Origin: TMED27 sp964351195
GTDB taxonomy: Bacteria; Pseudomonadota; Alphaproteobacteria; Micavibrionales; Micavibrionaceae
Assembly: GCA_964351195.1 (NCBI GenBank)
Contig: CAYGNI010000010.1
Location: 1-31,838 of the forward strand
Length of the DNA stretch: 31,838 bases
Reading direction: 5' to 3'
Of the stretch, positions 1-9,400 are shown one piece after another; position 1 is the stretch's first letter, and the number at the start of each line of letters is the position of its first letter. A program made the position numbers and the translations under genes. The notes under the pieces are model-generated. The model was not told the origin of the DNA and searched no databases. It saw only the letters and a list, made by a program, of their open reading frames with translations.

Positions 1-149
1 TTGTGGCGGGCGGTTTATATTTTGTGAACTATGAATATATTTCGATTTTGTTTACTAACCCTACCGGAAAGATGTTGCTGACCGGGGCCATTGTATGGAT
101 GGGGGTTGGGGTCTTTATTATGAAGCAGATGATTAATTTTAAGGTTTAG
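1..149 (+). CDS. tadB: TadB-like Tad pilus inner-membrane protein, C-terminal end (partial)
   Basis: An open frame runs in from the left edge and stops at TAG 147-149. The last ~48 residues contain a hydrophobic helix (GKMLLTGAIVWMGVGVFIM) followed by a short basic tail, KQMINFKV. This is the usual ending of TadB, one of the two T2SSF-domain platform proteins of Tad/Flp pilus machines. The next gene, 14 bases downstream on the same strand, is a clear tadC, which is the normal tadB-tadC order. The identification rests on that position and on the tail, because the T2SSF domain itself lies outside the window. Confidence 0.65.
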   Translation, partial: VAGGLYFVNYEYISILFTNPTGKMLLTGAIVWMGVGVFIMKQMINFKV

Positions 150-163
150 GAAGGCATATTGAT

Positions 164-1111
164 ATGGCTGATGAAGTGATGATTACGATTGTGACGGCTT
201 TGCTTGCTGCGGTATCTTTTGCAGCATTTGCGCTTCCTTTTTTGAATAAGACAGAGCAGCGGGACCGGTATCGAGCGGTTATTGAGAAGAAACGAAAAGC
301 GCTTTTTGAAGCGGCACGTGAGAACCAAGGTAAGGTGATTAAGCAGGAAAATGTGTCGGCACGTGAGTCTATGGCGGGGTTTTACAAGGTGCAGGAACTT
401 GCCGGTGATATGGGTGAGAAGATCCGCAGTAAGCTCTTGCAGGCGGGTATTCGTAACCCTGCGGCGCCGCTTAAATTCATGATCGCTAAGGGTGCTGTGC
501 CTATTGTTTTGTGCTTATTTATTATGTTGATTATCTCTGGTGCGGAGAAAGAAATTTCAGATGGAACGAAGTTTTTCTCTATTATGGGCGCAGCATTTTT
601 TGGATATAAGCTGCCGGATATTATCATTAAAAACATGATCCAGAAGCGCCAGGAAGAGATTAATCTGGCGTTTCCTGACTCGCTCGACATGATGCTGATT
701 TGTGTGCAGGGCGGGATTGGTTTGGAGCAAACTGTGGACCGCGTGGCCGAAGAAGTGGCGGAGCATTCCCCGACGCTGGCTGAGGAGCTTGGGATTTTGA
801 GTGCGGAGATGGCGATGCTGAATGATCGTCGACAGGCGTTGCAGGATTTTGCACGGCGCGTTGGAAGCGGTGGGGCGAAGAGCTTTGCGACCGCGCTTAT
901 TCAAGCTGAGCAATATGGTACGTCGATTTCGCAGGCGATGCGCGTCATGGCCGATGAATTGCGTGATATGCGTATGGCGGCGGCTGAGCAAAAAGCGGCG
1001 TCTTTGCCACCAAAGCTGACGGTGCCGATGATCCTGTGTTTCCTGCCTGCCTTGTTTATCATCATCTTAGGCCCTGCTGGTATTCAAGCCAGCGCAGCGA
1101 TGGGCGGGTAA
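164..1111 (+). CDS. tadC: TadC, Tad/Flp pilus assembly inner-membrane platform protein
   Basis: The 315-residue protein has the TadC layout. An N-terminal membrane helix (about 6-26) is followed by a cytoplasmic stretch, hydrophobic segments near 107-125 and 138-152, a T2SSF domain beginning at the FPDSLDM motif (170-176), and a final membrane helix near 288-310. TadB and TadC are thought to form the inner-membrane platform that couples the TadA ATPase to pilin extraction. The start is supported by AGGAAGG at 148-154, nine bases before ATG 164. The tadB end lies just upstream, so the two are almost surely co-transcribed. The operon appears to end here, since the next gene is on the opposite strand and no strong terminator is visible. 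Confidence 0.9.
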   Translation: MADEVMITIVTALLAAVSFAAFALPFLNKTEQRDRYRAVIEKKRKALFEAARENQGKVIKQENVSARESMAGFYKVQELAGDMGEKIRSKLLQAGIRNPAAPLKFMIAKGAVPIVLCLFIMLIISGAEKEISDGTKFFSIMGAAFFGYKLPDIIIKNMIQKRQEEINLAFPDSLDMMLICVQGGIGLEQTVDRVAEEVAEHSPTLAEELGILSAEMAMLNDRRQALQDFARRVGSGGAKSFATALIQAEQYGTSISQAMRVMADELRDMRMAAAEQKAASLPPKLTVPMILCFLPALFIIILGPAGIQASAAMGG

Positions 1112-1287
1112 AGTCACTTCCTTTTGCTTGTGCAGTGCACGCTTTAGAGTTTACAAATAAAACGATGTTTTGCTTTGTGCGCGTCTAAAGTAGGCTTTCT
1201 ACTCGTCGCCGCTTGCGCTTACTGCAAAAGCAAAATTAAGCGACTTTGTATTTTCGCTTGATAGTGATTGTTTTGAAGGCTCTGAGA

Positions 1288-2028
1288 TTAAAGTTCTTCG
1301 ACAGGGGGCGGTTTTACAGCCGGTTTTGGTACAGGTGTACCATTAGATTGTTGCAGGGCCGTGATGATGCGTAGATTGCGTTCGATTTCCTTGCGGCCCG
1401 GTGCAACAACACGGGCTTTTTGCAAGATCTCTGCGGCTTCATCGAGATAGCCTTGAGAGGCTAAATTCAGGGCCAGATTGTTCATGATTGTTGTTGGGTC
1501 GCCTTCCCAAAGCTCAAGGCCTTTGCGGAACGCGCGCTCGCCTTTTTCATGCTGGCCTTGTGTGTCCAAAGCTATACCCAGATAGTGGTAAGCCATGGCG
1601 TTCTTTTCATCCTGAATGATGGCTTTTTGGGCATATTTTTCAGCTTCCTGATATTGTCCCTGCGCCAGAGCGATGCCGGCGTATTCTGTTTTAACAGCTG
1701 AGGATGAGTTAGGATCATTGGCAAATGGTGCGATGACGATTGCTGCGCGGTTGAGCTGATCTTCCTTGCGAAGGGCCGCAGCATAATCAAGAGCTGCCTG
1801 TTCATCTTCACTGTTTCTTTTGTAGATTTTCTCCAGCATGGCTAATGATTGTTCTGTGCTACCAGCGCGACTAGCGGAGGTTGCTGCACGTTGCAGAGCG
1901 GAGTCGATTTTTTCTGCCTGTGTTTCACTGGCTGGGCCTGCTTCAATGCTTTTTCCTGTTTGACAGGCTGTTAAAAGAATTGATGCGCTTAAGGCTAAGA
2001 TAAGCTTGGAAGGTTTACGTGATGTCAT
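1288..2028 (-). CDS. TPR-repeat lipoprotein, TadD-like
   Basis: The 246-residue protein starts with a lipoprotein signal peptide whose lipobox is LTAC, placing the lipidated cysteine near residue 22. The body is a series of tetratricopeptide repeats, for example the units beginning YAAALRKEDQ, YAGIALAQGQYQEAEKYAQK, YHYLGIALDTQGQHEKGER and NNLALNLASQGYLDEAAEIL. The C-terminus is proline-rich (PKPAVKPPPVEEL). TadD proteins of Tad pilus systems are TPR lipoproteins thought to help assemble the outer-membrane secretin, and this gene faces tadC. It sits 28 bases downstream of a CpaC-N-domain-like gene on the same strand, so the two likely form an operon. TPR lipoproteins also have other roles, so TadD is inferred mainly from context. 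Confidence 0.75.
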   Translation of the reverse strand: MTSRKPSKLILALSASILLTACQTGKSIEAGPASETQAEKIDSALQRAATSASRAGSTEQSLAMLEKIYKRNSEDEQAALDYAAALRKEDQLNRAAIVIAPFANDPNSSSAVKTEYAGIALAQGQYQEAEKYAQKAIIQDEKNAMAYHYLGIALDTQGQHEKGERAFRKGLELWEGDPTTIMNNLALNLASQGYLDEAAEILQKARVVAPGRKEIERNLRIITALQQSNGTPVPKPAVKPPPVEEL

Positions 2029-2056
2029 GTCTGTTGTGCTCTTGTATTGTGTTGGT

Positions 2057-2686
2057 TTAGTTTGCTGGTCCCTGGTCTACAGTTTCTTGTGAAGAAGCAG
2101 CCCCTGCTCCCATACCTGCTACACCTTCTAAGCCTGGTTGCTGCGCGTCTTCAGATGCTTTTGCGTCTTGTAGTGTCGGTACGGTTACTTTGTGACACAT
2201 ATCGGGGCAATAATATACACTTGTTGCTTCGCAGCCTTCAGTACCACTTGCGCAGGATTTACGGATACGAACGTATTTCTCTTTCGGGCTGGAGACGATG
2301 ACATGGCGCTGCAACAGGAGCTTGCCTTCCATATTAAGGACAGTCACAGAGGTCGCACCCGGTAATTTGGGAACTAGAACAAGCGTTTTTGCCGAGTCCG
2401 CCAGAATGCTTAAGTGGTCAGGGTTTCCGATTATAATAGAACCAGCTTTTTCAGGGAGGCGGATCAATTCGGATTTGTCGGGTGTCAATTTTAGAGGGCC
2501 ATGTGTGTCTTGGAATGCGTTTAAATCAACCTCTGAGCCTTCCAGCGTGTGGGCTGGGATGATGTCCACGGGTTTGTTATCCGCATCCATCGCACCCTGT
2601 GCATAACCCTGTGATGCCATGCCTATGATGGCGAATGCAAAAAGTGTTAAAAAAGTCAGTAGGTTATTTTTAATTTGATATGGCAT
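2057..2686 (-). CDS. Secreted protein with Tad pilus secretin (CpaC/RcpA) N-terminal-like domain
   Basis: The open frame extends to 2722, but the start at 2686 (MPYQIKNN) puts a normal signal peptide at the N-terminus (hydrophobic TFLTLFAFAIIGMAS, cleavage near QGYAQG). The mature part holds a small domain, roughly residues 60-135, with the pattern LTPDKSELIRLPEKAGSIII, then GNPDHLSIL and TLVLVPKLPGATSVTVLN. This resembles the pilus-formation N-terminal domain that precedes the secretin in CpaC/RcpA. No secretin domain follows. Instead there is a cysteine-containing segment (CASGTEGCEATSVYYCPDMC, four Cys) and a low-complexity tail. It is therefore a stand-alone periplasmic relative and not CpaC itself. 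It is probably the first gene of the minus-strand pair with the TPR lipoprotein. Confidence 0.7.
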   Translation of the reverse strand: MPYQIKNNLLTFLTLFAFAIIGMASQGYAQGAMDADNKPVDIIPAHTLEGSEVDLNAFQDTHGPLKLTPDKSELIRLPEKAGSIIIGNPDHLSILADSAKTLVLVPKLPGATSVTVLNMEGKLLLQRHVIVSSPKEKYVRIRKSCASGTEGCEATSVYYCPDMCHKVTVPTLQDAKASEDAQQPGLEGVAGMGAGAASSQETVDQGPAN

Positions 2687-2749
2687 GAAGCACCGATGTG
2701 AGAGGTGATAAGAAACTATCAAACTATAGTATAGCGCGTGATGGATCTT

Positions 2750-2780
2750 TTGACACCCTCTTTTTGTTTTAATTTATGTT
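2750..2780 (+). promoter_or_regulatory. Candidate sigma-70-type promoter for the 2903-6094 gene set
   Basis: The gap between the divergent genes contains a perfect -35 hexamer TTGACA (2750-2755). AT-rich -10-like hexamers follow at TTTATG (2773-2778, 17-base spacing) or TATGTT (2775-2780, 19-base spacing). It points toward the gene starting at 2903. The -10 match is weak, so this is a candidate only. Confidence 0.35.
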
Positions 2781-2902
2781 AAATTATAAGTTTTCGTATG
2801 GATTTGCTTGTGAACGATTCTCAAAAAAACCTGTACATCAAAGGTAAAGCTCTTTAATCTCTGGCCGTGAATTTCTTAACCCTTAGATGTTGAAGTGAAG
2901 CG

Positions 2903-3133
2903 ATGATACGAATTTTACTGGCTGCTTTTATATTGGTTACTATCGCGACGCCCGCGTATGCGTATATTGACGTTGCGATTGGTGGTTTGATCCTGCAGGC
3001 GATTGTTGGTGGTTTCTTTGCCTTTATGGTGATTTGGAGAGACTGGACAACAAAGCTTAAGAATTTTTTTAAGGGCAACGGTTTTACCAACAACATTGAA
3101 GCGACAGAGACTGCTGCTGACTCCAAAGAGTAA
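2903..3133 (+). CDS. Small membrane protein (76 aa) of a polysaccharide-associated type
   Basis: The protein has an N-terminal hydrophobic stretch ending in a plausible signal-peptidase site (PAYAY), then a second membrane helix (IGGLILQAIVGGFFAFMVIW), and ends in a charged cytoplasmic-type tail (WTTKLKNFFKG...). The YID-x-G-LLLQ-x-GG pattern resembles short membrane proteins often encoded beside surface-polysaccharide genes, usually written YIDPG...LLQ. Here the YID is followed by VAIGGLILQ. Its biochemical role is unknown. It lies two bases upstream of the methyltransferase start at 3136, so the genes are translationally linked. I infer a role in membrane placement of the cassette's enzymes. 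Confidence 0.75.
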   Translation: MIRILLAAFILVTIATPAYAYIDVAIGGLILQAIVGGFFAFMVIWRDWTTKLKNFFKGNGFTNNIEATETAADSKE

Positions 3134-3135
3134 GC

Positions 3136-4524
3136 ATGAAAAGAGAGCCGTCTTCTTACCGCGATCCGGATGGTTACATCGCGTATATTAACGGTGATGT
3201 GCATCGCTGTGTTCTCAACAAAAACGCGGCAATTCTTCAAGATAATTATCAGGACTTTTTCAAGGAGGCCGTATCGCGCGGGCTGCTTGTTCCGTTTACC
3301 CCTGCGAATGGTGATGCGCCCGATGGCGGGGCTTTGCTTAAGCTTGATCCTGTGCCGCTGATTTCTTATCCATATGAGTGGGGGTTTGAGCAGCTTAAGG
3401 ATGCGGCGTTGTTGACGCTGGATATTTGTTTGCTGGCGCTGGATTATGGGCTGACGCTTAAGGATGCGACGGCGTTTAATGCCCAGCAATATAAGGGGCG
3501 GATGATTTTTATTGATCACACATCGTTTGAGCCATCGGATAACACTTTGCCGTGGCGACCGTATTCCCAATTCTGTAAGCATTTTCTGGCGCCGCTTTGG
3601 ATGATTTCTTATCGCGGATTCAATGCGAACAAACATTTTTGCACGCATTTGGATGGGATTGAGCTATCCGAGGCTTGTGTGGCGTTGCCGTTCTTTGCGC
3701 GGTTCAAGCCTGCGATTTTTCTGCATATTTATCTGCATAATTATCTCATCAATGCGAATAAGAACAAAAAATCCGTCAGTGAGCGTGAAGTTTTGAAAAA
3801 GAAGGCAGCCGATGGCAAAAAGCCCGTGGGTAATCAAAAGGCTTATCTGGAGCATCTCAAGCGCGTTGTTGAGGGGATTAAGCCGCCGAAATATGATACG
3901 GAGTGGCATGATTATTACCACAACACGAATTACGATGCGGGCGCGTTCGAAGAGAAAGAGGCCATTATCGAGAAGGCTGTTTCCGGTAAGAAGTATAAAT
4001 GCGTGTGGGATGTTGGCGGGAATAACGGGCATTTTTCGCGCATTATTTCCAAGCATGCGGATATGGTTGTGTCGATGGATATTGACTATGCGGCGGTGGA
4101 TCTTAATTACCGCAAGAACCGCAAGGACAATGTGACGAACAGCTACCCGTTGGTGCTGGATCTGTCTAATCCTTCGCCTGCGCTGGGGTTTGCGAATGAA
4201 GAGCGTAAGAAGCTGGAGGAGCGATCAAAGCCGGATATGATTGTTGCGTTGGCGGTTATTCACCATTTGACGGTGACCTATAATATTCCGTTTCAGATGC
4301 TGGCGGAGTATTTTTCCAGTTTTGGCGCGGATGTGCTTTTAGAATTTGTTGATCGTGAGGACAGCCAATTCCAGAAGCTTTTGACGAATAAAAGTGACGC
4401 CTATCCGCACTACACAAAAGAGGCCTTTGAGGCAGCTTTTAGCACGGTGTTTGAGATTGAAGGCAAAACAGATATGGCGAATAAGCATCGCTGTCTTTAT
4501 AGCCTGAAACCCAAGAGACAGTGA
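3136..4524 (+). CDS. SAM-dependent methyltransferase, NoeA/nodulation-protein-like
   Basis: This 462-residue protein has two parts. Residues 1-~210 form a domain seen in NoeA-like and related polysaccharide-modification proteins (YRDPDGYIAYINGDVHR near the start, later GRMIFIDHTSFEPS and LPWRPYSQF). Residues ~285-460 are a class I Rossmann methyltransferase with SAM motif I DVGGNNGHFSRI, acidic motif DMDIDYAAVDLNYRKN, and the LAVIHHL motif. Enzymes of this type transfer methyl groups from S-adenosylmethionine, but the acceptor cannot be read from the sequence. NoeA is linked to host-specific Nod factor modification in rhizobia, which I use only as a family label. Its neighbours (76-aa membrane protein, sulfatase-fold membrane enzyme) suggest a surface glycan or lipid target. 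Confidence 0.8.
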   Translation: MKREPSSYRDPDGYIAYINGDVHRCVLNKNAAILQDNYQDFFKEAVSRGLLVPFTPANGDAPDGGALLKLDPVPLISYPYEWGFEQLKDAALLTLDICLLALDYGLTLKDATAFNAQQYKGRMIFIDHTSFEPSDNTLPWRPYSQFCKHFLAPLWMISYRGFNANKHFCTHLDGIELSEACVALPFFARFKPAIFLHIYLHNYLINANKNKKSVSEREVLKKKAADGKKPVGNQKAYLEHLKRVVEGIKPPKYDTEWHDYYHNTNYDAGAFEEKEAIIEKAVSGKKYKCVWDVGGNNGHFSRIISKHADMVVSMDIDYAAVDLNYRKNRKDNVTNSYPLVLDLSNPSPALGFANEERKKLEERSKPDMIVALAVIHHLTVTYNIPFQMLAEYFSSFGADVLLEFVDREDSQFQKLLTNKSDAYPHYTKEAFEAAFSTVFEIEGKTDMANKHRCLYSLKPKRQ

Positions 4525-4561
4525 ACTTCTAATCATTTTGTAGACTAGATAAGGGGATGAT

Positions 4562-6094
4562 ATGCCTTCGATAGAGACTCTTGCCAAGTACAGACATATG
4601 ACGTTTTTGGGGCTTTCAACTGTGATTGCCCTTCTTTGGACGATGTTGCTCAACCATGCGGAGTTTAGCGGGAGTGAGAAGGGCGTTTTTATCATCTATG
4701 TTCTCGGCTTTTTGCTTTTGCAGTTGACGGCTGTAGGTGTGCTATATTTTCTAGGACGTTTTGCGAAAGTTTTTACATGGCTGTCTTATGGGGCGGCGAT
4801 CGGGTTTACGTCTTATAATTTGTTCACAATGATTATCGTGCATAATTCGCGTTTCGGCGGATTAGAAGGTGTTAAATTTGCTGCTATGATTGCGGTGATT
4901 ACGGCGGTGGTTGGGGCGGCTTATATTATTCGTAATAAGAATTTTATCAAATTCATGCATGTCTTCAGCGGCATTATGATTTTCTTTATTGTGGTGCAGT
5001 TTGTGAATTCCGGCTTCAAATCGCTCGAGGGCTTATGGGACCGGATGCCGCCTTTTATCAAGATGGTGGACTTTAAAGAGAAGCCGAACATTTATCTGAT
5101 TTCTTTTGATGCGCTTATTCCTGAGGCTGTTGCAAAGGATGTGATTGGCGTGAAAAACGTGCCTTATATTGAGGCGATTAAGCGTGAAGGTTTGAGGTTT
5201 GTTCCCAATACTTTTGCAGAGAATATTCCCACAAGGCGGTCTTTGAATTTGGCGCTGGCTTTGGACAAAGAGCATTATAATACAGTCAGTGAAAGTGCCG
5301 GCTTTATTCGTGATCAGGTCCCAAATCCTGTTTATGAAATTCTGCGTCATAATGGTTATAAGATTCAGTTCATGTATAAGACCAGTTATTTTGGTGATGC
5401 GGGACGGAAACTTGATTTTTATGGTGTGGCCGATGTCCAGGGGCTGTGTCAGCATGTTGAGAAAAAATATGGTTTTATGGGCTATTGCCTGGATGATGTC
5501 CAAAAAGAGGCCAAAAAGTGGAACCGAATTCAGCCGGTATCCTATTTTGAAATGCTTCATGAGCGCGTCAGAATTGCTGGGCAATCGGCGGAACCCTGGT
5601 TTACCTACACATATATTTATGCGCCTGGGCATGCCAAGCTCACAATCGATTATAGGAAGGAAAAGGACCGGGTTGACTATCGGGAATATTTTACCAAAAA
5701 CTCTTTGAAGGTTGTGACCCCTCTTGTAGAGCTGTTGCAGGCTATTAAAGAGAATGATCCTGATTCCATCACAATCGTTTTTGGGGATCATGGAGCTATG
5801 GTTTCAAAGGGGATTTTCGGCCAAACAGGTGGCATAGACGGGGATGCGCTTATATATAGCGCGGATGACGCTGATACGAGTTATCCTTTGTCATATGAGC
5901 AGGCTGTGCAGGACCGTCACGGGGTCATCAATGCTATTATGCCCGCTGATGTTTGTACTGAGCAATTCAATCACAATCCTTACAGCAGCACGCGGATTAT
6001 GCGCGATGTTTTCATTTGTTTGTCCGGTGAGGACCCTATGCCCAGCGATTATCAGCCCAATGACGATCGATGGGCCCCTTTTATCTATGAATAA
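4562..6094 (+). CDS. Membrane-anchored sulfatase/phosphotransferase-fold enzyme
   Basis: The 510-residue protein has about five hydrophobic segments in residues 14-150, followed by an alkaline-phosphatase-superfamily domain from ~175. Visible elements are a first metal-binding aspartate in YLISFDALIP (D183), an ENIPTRRSL segment where T224 could be the nucleophile, PGHAK (H357) and the closing FGDHGAM motif (D409, H410). The classical sulfatase C/S-x-P-x-R formylglycine site is absent: the corresponding position in N-I-P-T-R is Asn221. That fits a phospho- or phosphoglycerol-type transferase better than a true sulfatase. The architecture resembles EptA/LtaS-like proteins that modify envelope glycans or lipids. 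Ribosome site AAGGGG precedes ATG 4562. It is the third gene of the cassette, 37 bases after the methyltransferase. Confidence 0.75.
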   Translation: MPSIETLAKYRHMTFLGLSTVIALLWTMLLNHAEFSGSEKGVFIIYVLGFLLLQLTAVGVLYFLGRFAKVFTWLSYGAAIGFTSYNLFTMIIVHNSRFGGLEGVKFAAMIAVITAVVGAAYIIRNKNFIKFMHVFSGIMIFFIVVQFVNSGFKSLEGLWDRMPPFIKMVDFKEKPNIYLISFDALIPEAVAKDVIGVKNVPYIEAIKREGLRFVPNTFAENIPTRRSLNLALALDKEHYNTVSESAGFIRDQVPNPVYEILRHNGYKIQFMYKTSYFGDAGRKLDFYGVADVQGLCQHVEKKYGFMGYCLDDVQKEAKKWNRIQPVSYFEMLHERVRIAGQSAEPWFTYTYIYAPGHAKLTIDYRKEKDRVDYREYFTKNSLKVVTPLVELLQAIKENDPDSITIVFGDHGAMVSKGIFGQTGGIDGDALIYSADDADTSYPLSYEQAVQDRHGVINAIMPADVCTEQFNHNPYSSTRIMRDVFICLSGEDPMPSDYQPNDDRWAPFIYE

Positions 6095-6417
6095 TGCTCA
6101 CGGGGCTATTTTTAAAAAGCTTTTATAATCTTAAGAACTAGGCTACAGCGCCCGGTTTTCCTATGTACTTAAAATATAAGATAAATTCGAAACGAAAAAA
6201 CATGACCTTTGGCATATATTATGTAATTATTATATTAAGAGCCACGTTGCTAGGTTGTGGCTAATACCTCAAAAATACAAATTGATTACTCTTTTTGTCA
6301 TGTAAGCACTGAAAATTAGGTGGTTACGGGAAAAAAAGGTAAAATTTATTATGGTAATAAATAATTAAGCTAATTTTTAAATGATTAGCATTTCATAAAA
6401 AACAAAAGGTGTGTGTG
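6095..6417. other. AT-rich intergenic region ahead of the large RTX gene
   Basis: This 323-base stretch has no plausible ORF. It contains an inverted repeat AGCCAC (6240-6245) / GTGGCT (6257-6262), and a second, GCTAAT (6369-6374) / ATTAGC (6384-6389), 30 bases before the next start. An isolated TTGTCA lies at 6295-6300, but I found no convincing -10 partner. The base composition is clearly more AT-rich than the flanking genes. It is likely the leader and promoter region of the 6418 gene. Confidence 0.5.
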
Positions 6418-9400
6418 ATGACTATATATAAAGTATCAAATGTAACTGAACTTTATTCAGCTATGAAATTGGCAGTGGGCGGTGACCGCATTGAATTGGC
6501 GGCGGGGCATTACAATTATATAGAGCTTAAAGATAAATATACGAAAACAGGATTGGCTGGAGAGCTTAATTTTGATAGCCCGGTTACCATCACATCAGCT
6601 GACCCAGAAAATCCGCCGACGATAGGTAGTGTCAATATTGCATATTCCAATAATATAAGCTTTGATAATGTTGTATTTAACACAGTCAACGATAGTACAG
6701 GCGGATATCACGCAAACGCTCTTAATGTAAACGTTGCAACCAACATTTCTTTTACAAACTCCAAGTTTGTCGGGACAGCTGAGAAGCATCCGGAGGTTGC
6801 TTCCGATCTTGGAAATGATGGGGCTTCTTTCCGATTTAATACGGGTATTACTTTTTCAGGTAATGAAGTCAGCAATTTCAATTTTGCAATTGCATTTCAA
6901 AATAATACAGATGTTACATTCACGGATAACCATTTACATACCAACCAAGGGGACTTCTTGCGTTTTCCGGGCACAGTCAATGGCGTGATTTCGGGAAATA
7001 CATTCGAAAATCATTTGTCCTCGCCCTTCACGCACGCTGATTACATTCAGTTCTGGACAAACAACCAGACACGGGGTGCAGAAAATATTACAATCAGTGG
7101 CAATAATTTCCTGAATGGGGATTATTATGCGCAGGCTATATTCATGAGAAATGAATTGAATGATTTAAACGGTGGCGCATATCCCGAACATAATTATAAA
7201 GAGATCACGATTGAAGATAACGTTATATTGAATGCGCACGGCAACACGATTGTTGTTGGTTATGTAGATGGCCTTATTGTTAAAAACAATACGCTTATAG
7301 ACGATGATACCTTTGCTGAAGGTGAGAGAGATACTATGTCGCCTAATATCTCTGTCAGTCATGGAACCAGTGTTGAAATTTATAATAATATTGTTCCAGG
7401 CCAAATTACTCTCAAAGGTGGTACTGTTGCTGACAGGCTGGAGGATAACTTCTTTACGAATGATGCTTTTAGCGAATTCTCCAATTACACTGGCAAGCTC
7501 TTCCTAAATTCCTTCAATGATAAAGACATAAGTCTGGAAGATTTGTTGGTAAATCCAGACAGCATTTTGGTTAAGGAAGATGGAACTGTATATGGTTCGC
7601 AGCGTCTGGCAATTAATACATATCCAGATGACCTGACAGCTCTTATTGTTAGAGAGCCGATGCCAACGGAGGGGCCAACAGTAATCAAGTTCGATGCGAG
7701 TTTGACAGCCAACTCAAATGGCTTGGTGGATGCACAGGATGCACGGTTTGTATGGGATTTCGGTGATGGCCATACTGCCGAAGGTTTGGTCGTTCAGCAT
7801 ATGTATGCTGACCATGGAAACTATAATGCAACATTAACAGTTATTCACAAGGACGGAACAACAGATACGACAAAAACTTTGGCGATTGTTAAAGATCCTT
7901 TGCTGTTGGATCTCGATTTTTCAACGGATGGCGTTTCCGATGCCTCTTCTTATGCATCGAATTTGACAGTTAAAAATCCGGATGGTGTTCAACTTCAATC
8001 TGATGGCAGCTATGCTTATAATCCAGGTGTTCGGGAGATTGTTGATGTATCCCGAGGCAGTTCCCAGCTTTTTAACCATGATCAAATCACACTTGATGTT
8101 GTTGTGTCCAAAAATACAGCGACCTCCGGCGGACAGGTTTTAAGTATTGGTAAATCCTTTATGATTACAGTGCTTGGAAATGGTGAGGTTGTTTTTAATC
8201 TAACAAATGACCAAAACCAGAACTTTTCTTTGGGTTCACAAGGTGCCGGTATCACAGATACGGATAAACACCGCATTACCGTAACTTATGATAAGCACAC
8301 GGAAACAACAACTATGTATGTGGATGGTCAGGTTGTAGGCGAAACATCGATGACCGGTAATACAAAAGCTACTCAAAGCTGGGGCTTTTATGTCGGCAAT
8401 CCTTGGGGTGCGTCATTCGATGGCCTGGTTCATGATGTCAAAATGTATAGCGATGCGCTCACACATGATGAAATCCTCAATGGTTACTCTTTAGGAGGCG
8501 ATGCAGAAACTGAAGTTGTTGTCCCAGGCGCTTCAGAGGAAGTTGTTGAAGAGGTCGTTGAGGATACAGACAACGATCAAAGTGATGACGTTGTGGACAC
8601 AGAGACAGAGACTGAGACAGAAACGGTTACAGACAGTGTTGGCGAACCTGTTGTCAATGAACAAGTGCCTCAAATTTTGACATTGGATGATATAGCAGCC
8701 ATGAGTTCTATGAGCGTTGAGCCTACTCTCACCGCTCACGGGATCGAGGGCGAGAGATTTTATGGTAGACACGCTGATGATGTTATCATGGGTACGGACA
8801 GTGATGATGAAATCTGGGCCAAAAATGGCGAAGACGTCGTCTTTGGCGGCGCAGGTAATGATTTTATCAACGCGTTTGGTCATGGTATCGGTAAGAATTT
8901 CATGTCCGGTGGCGATGGTAATGACGTATTATCCGGAGCGGATGACCGCGATATTCTGATTGGTGATGCCGGTGATGACCGTCTGTTGGGCCGGGATGGC
9001 GATGATATCCTGATTGGCGGCGATGGTGATGATTATCTGCAAGGTGGGAATGGTAACGACATTCTTTACGGTGGAGCTGGTTCCAACAGATACCAAGGCG
9101 GGCCTGGCGATGATATCTTTGTTCTCAGTCATTATGAAAGCGGCGTCGACACTATTTATAGCGGCTTTGAGCTGGGTAAAGATAAGTTCGATATCTCACA
9201 TCTGCTTGATGAAGCTAATCTTGAACTGAGTAGTGATCCTGCAGATGTTCTGGATATTTTCAGCCTTGAGCTGACGAATAAATACGCAAACGTCTACACC
9301 CTGATTATGAATGTTAACGACCAGGCGCATGATGTGATTAATTTCAAGCATGAAACGCCGCTTACTATGGAATCGTTGATTGACTCTGGCTCTGTTATGA

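Noticed and set aside
2854..3648. 264-codon open frame on the minus strand
   Set aside because: It is antisense to the small membrane protein and methyltransferase genes, its translation is Arg/Lys/Ile-rich without domains, and both plus-strand genes are well supported.
5033..5791. 252-codon minus-strand frame
   Set aside because: It lies wholly inside the sulfatase-fold gene and has no recognisable features.
6363..6380. CtrA-type TTAA-N7-TTAA site upstream of the RTX gene
   Set aside because: The half-sites are TTAA and TTAA with eight bases between them, and the region is AT-rich, so the match is not convincing.
8587..8622. Short repeat coding for TETETETETV
   Set aside because: It is a short acidic linker in the RTX protein, common between secreted domains, and not a DNA repeat of special interest.
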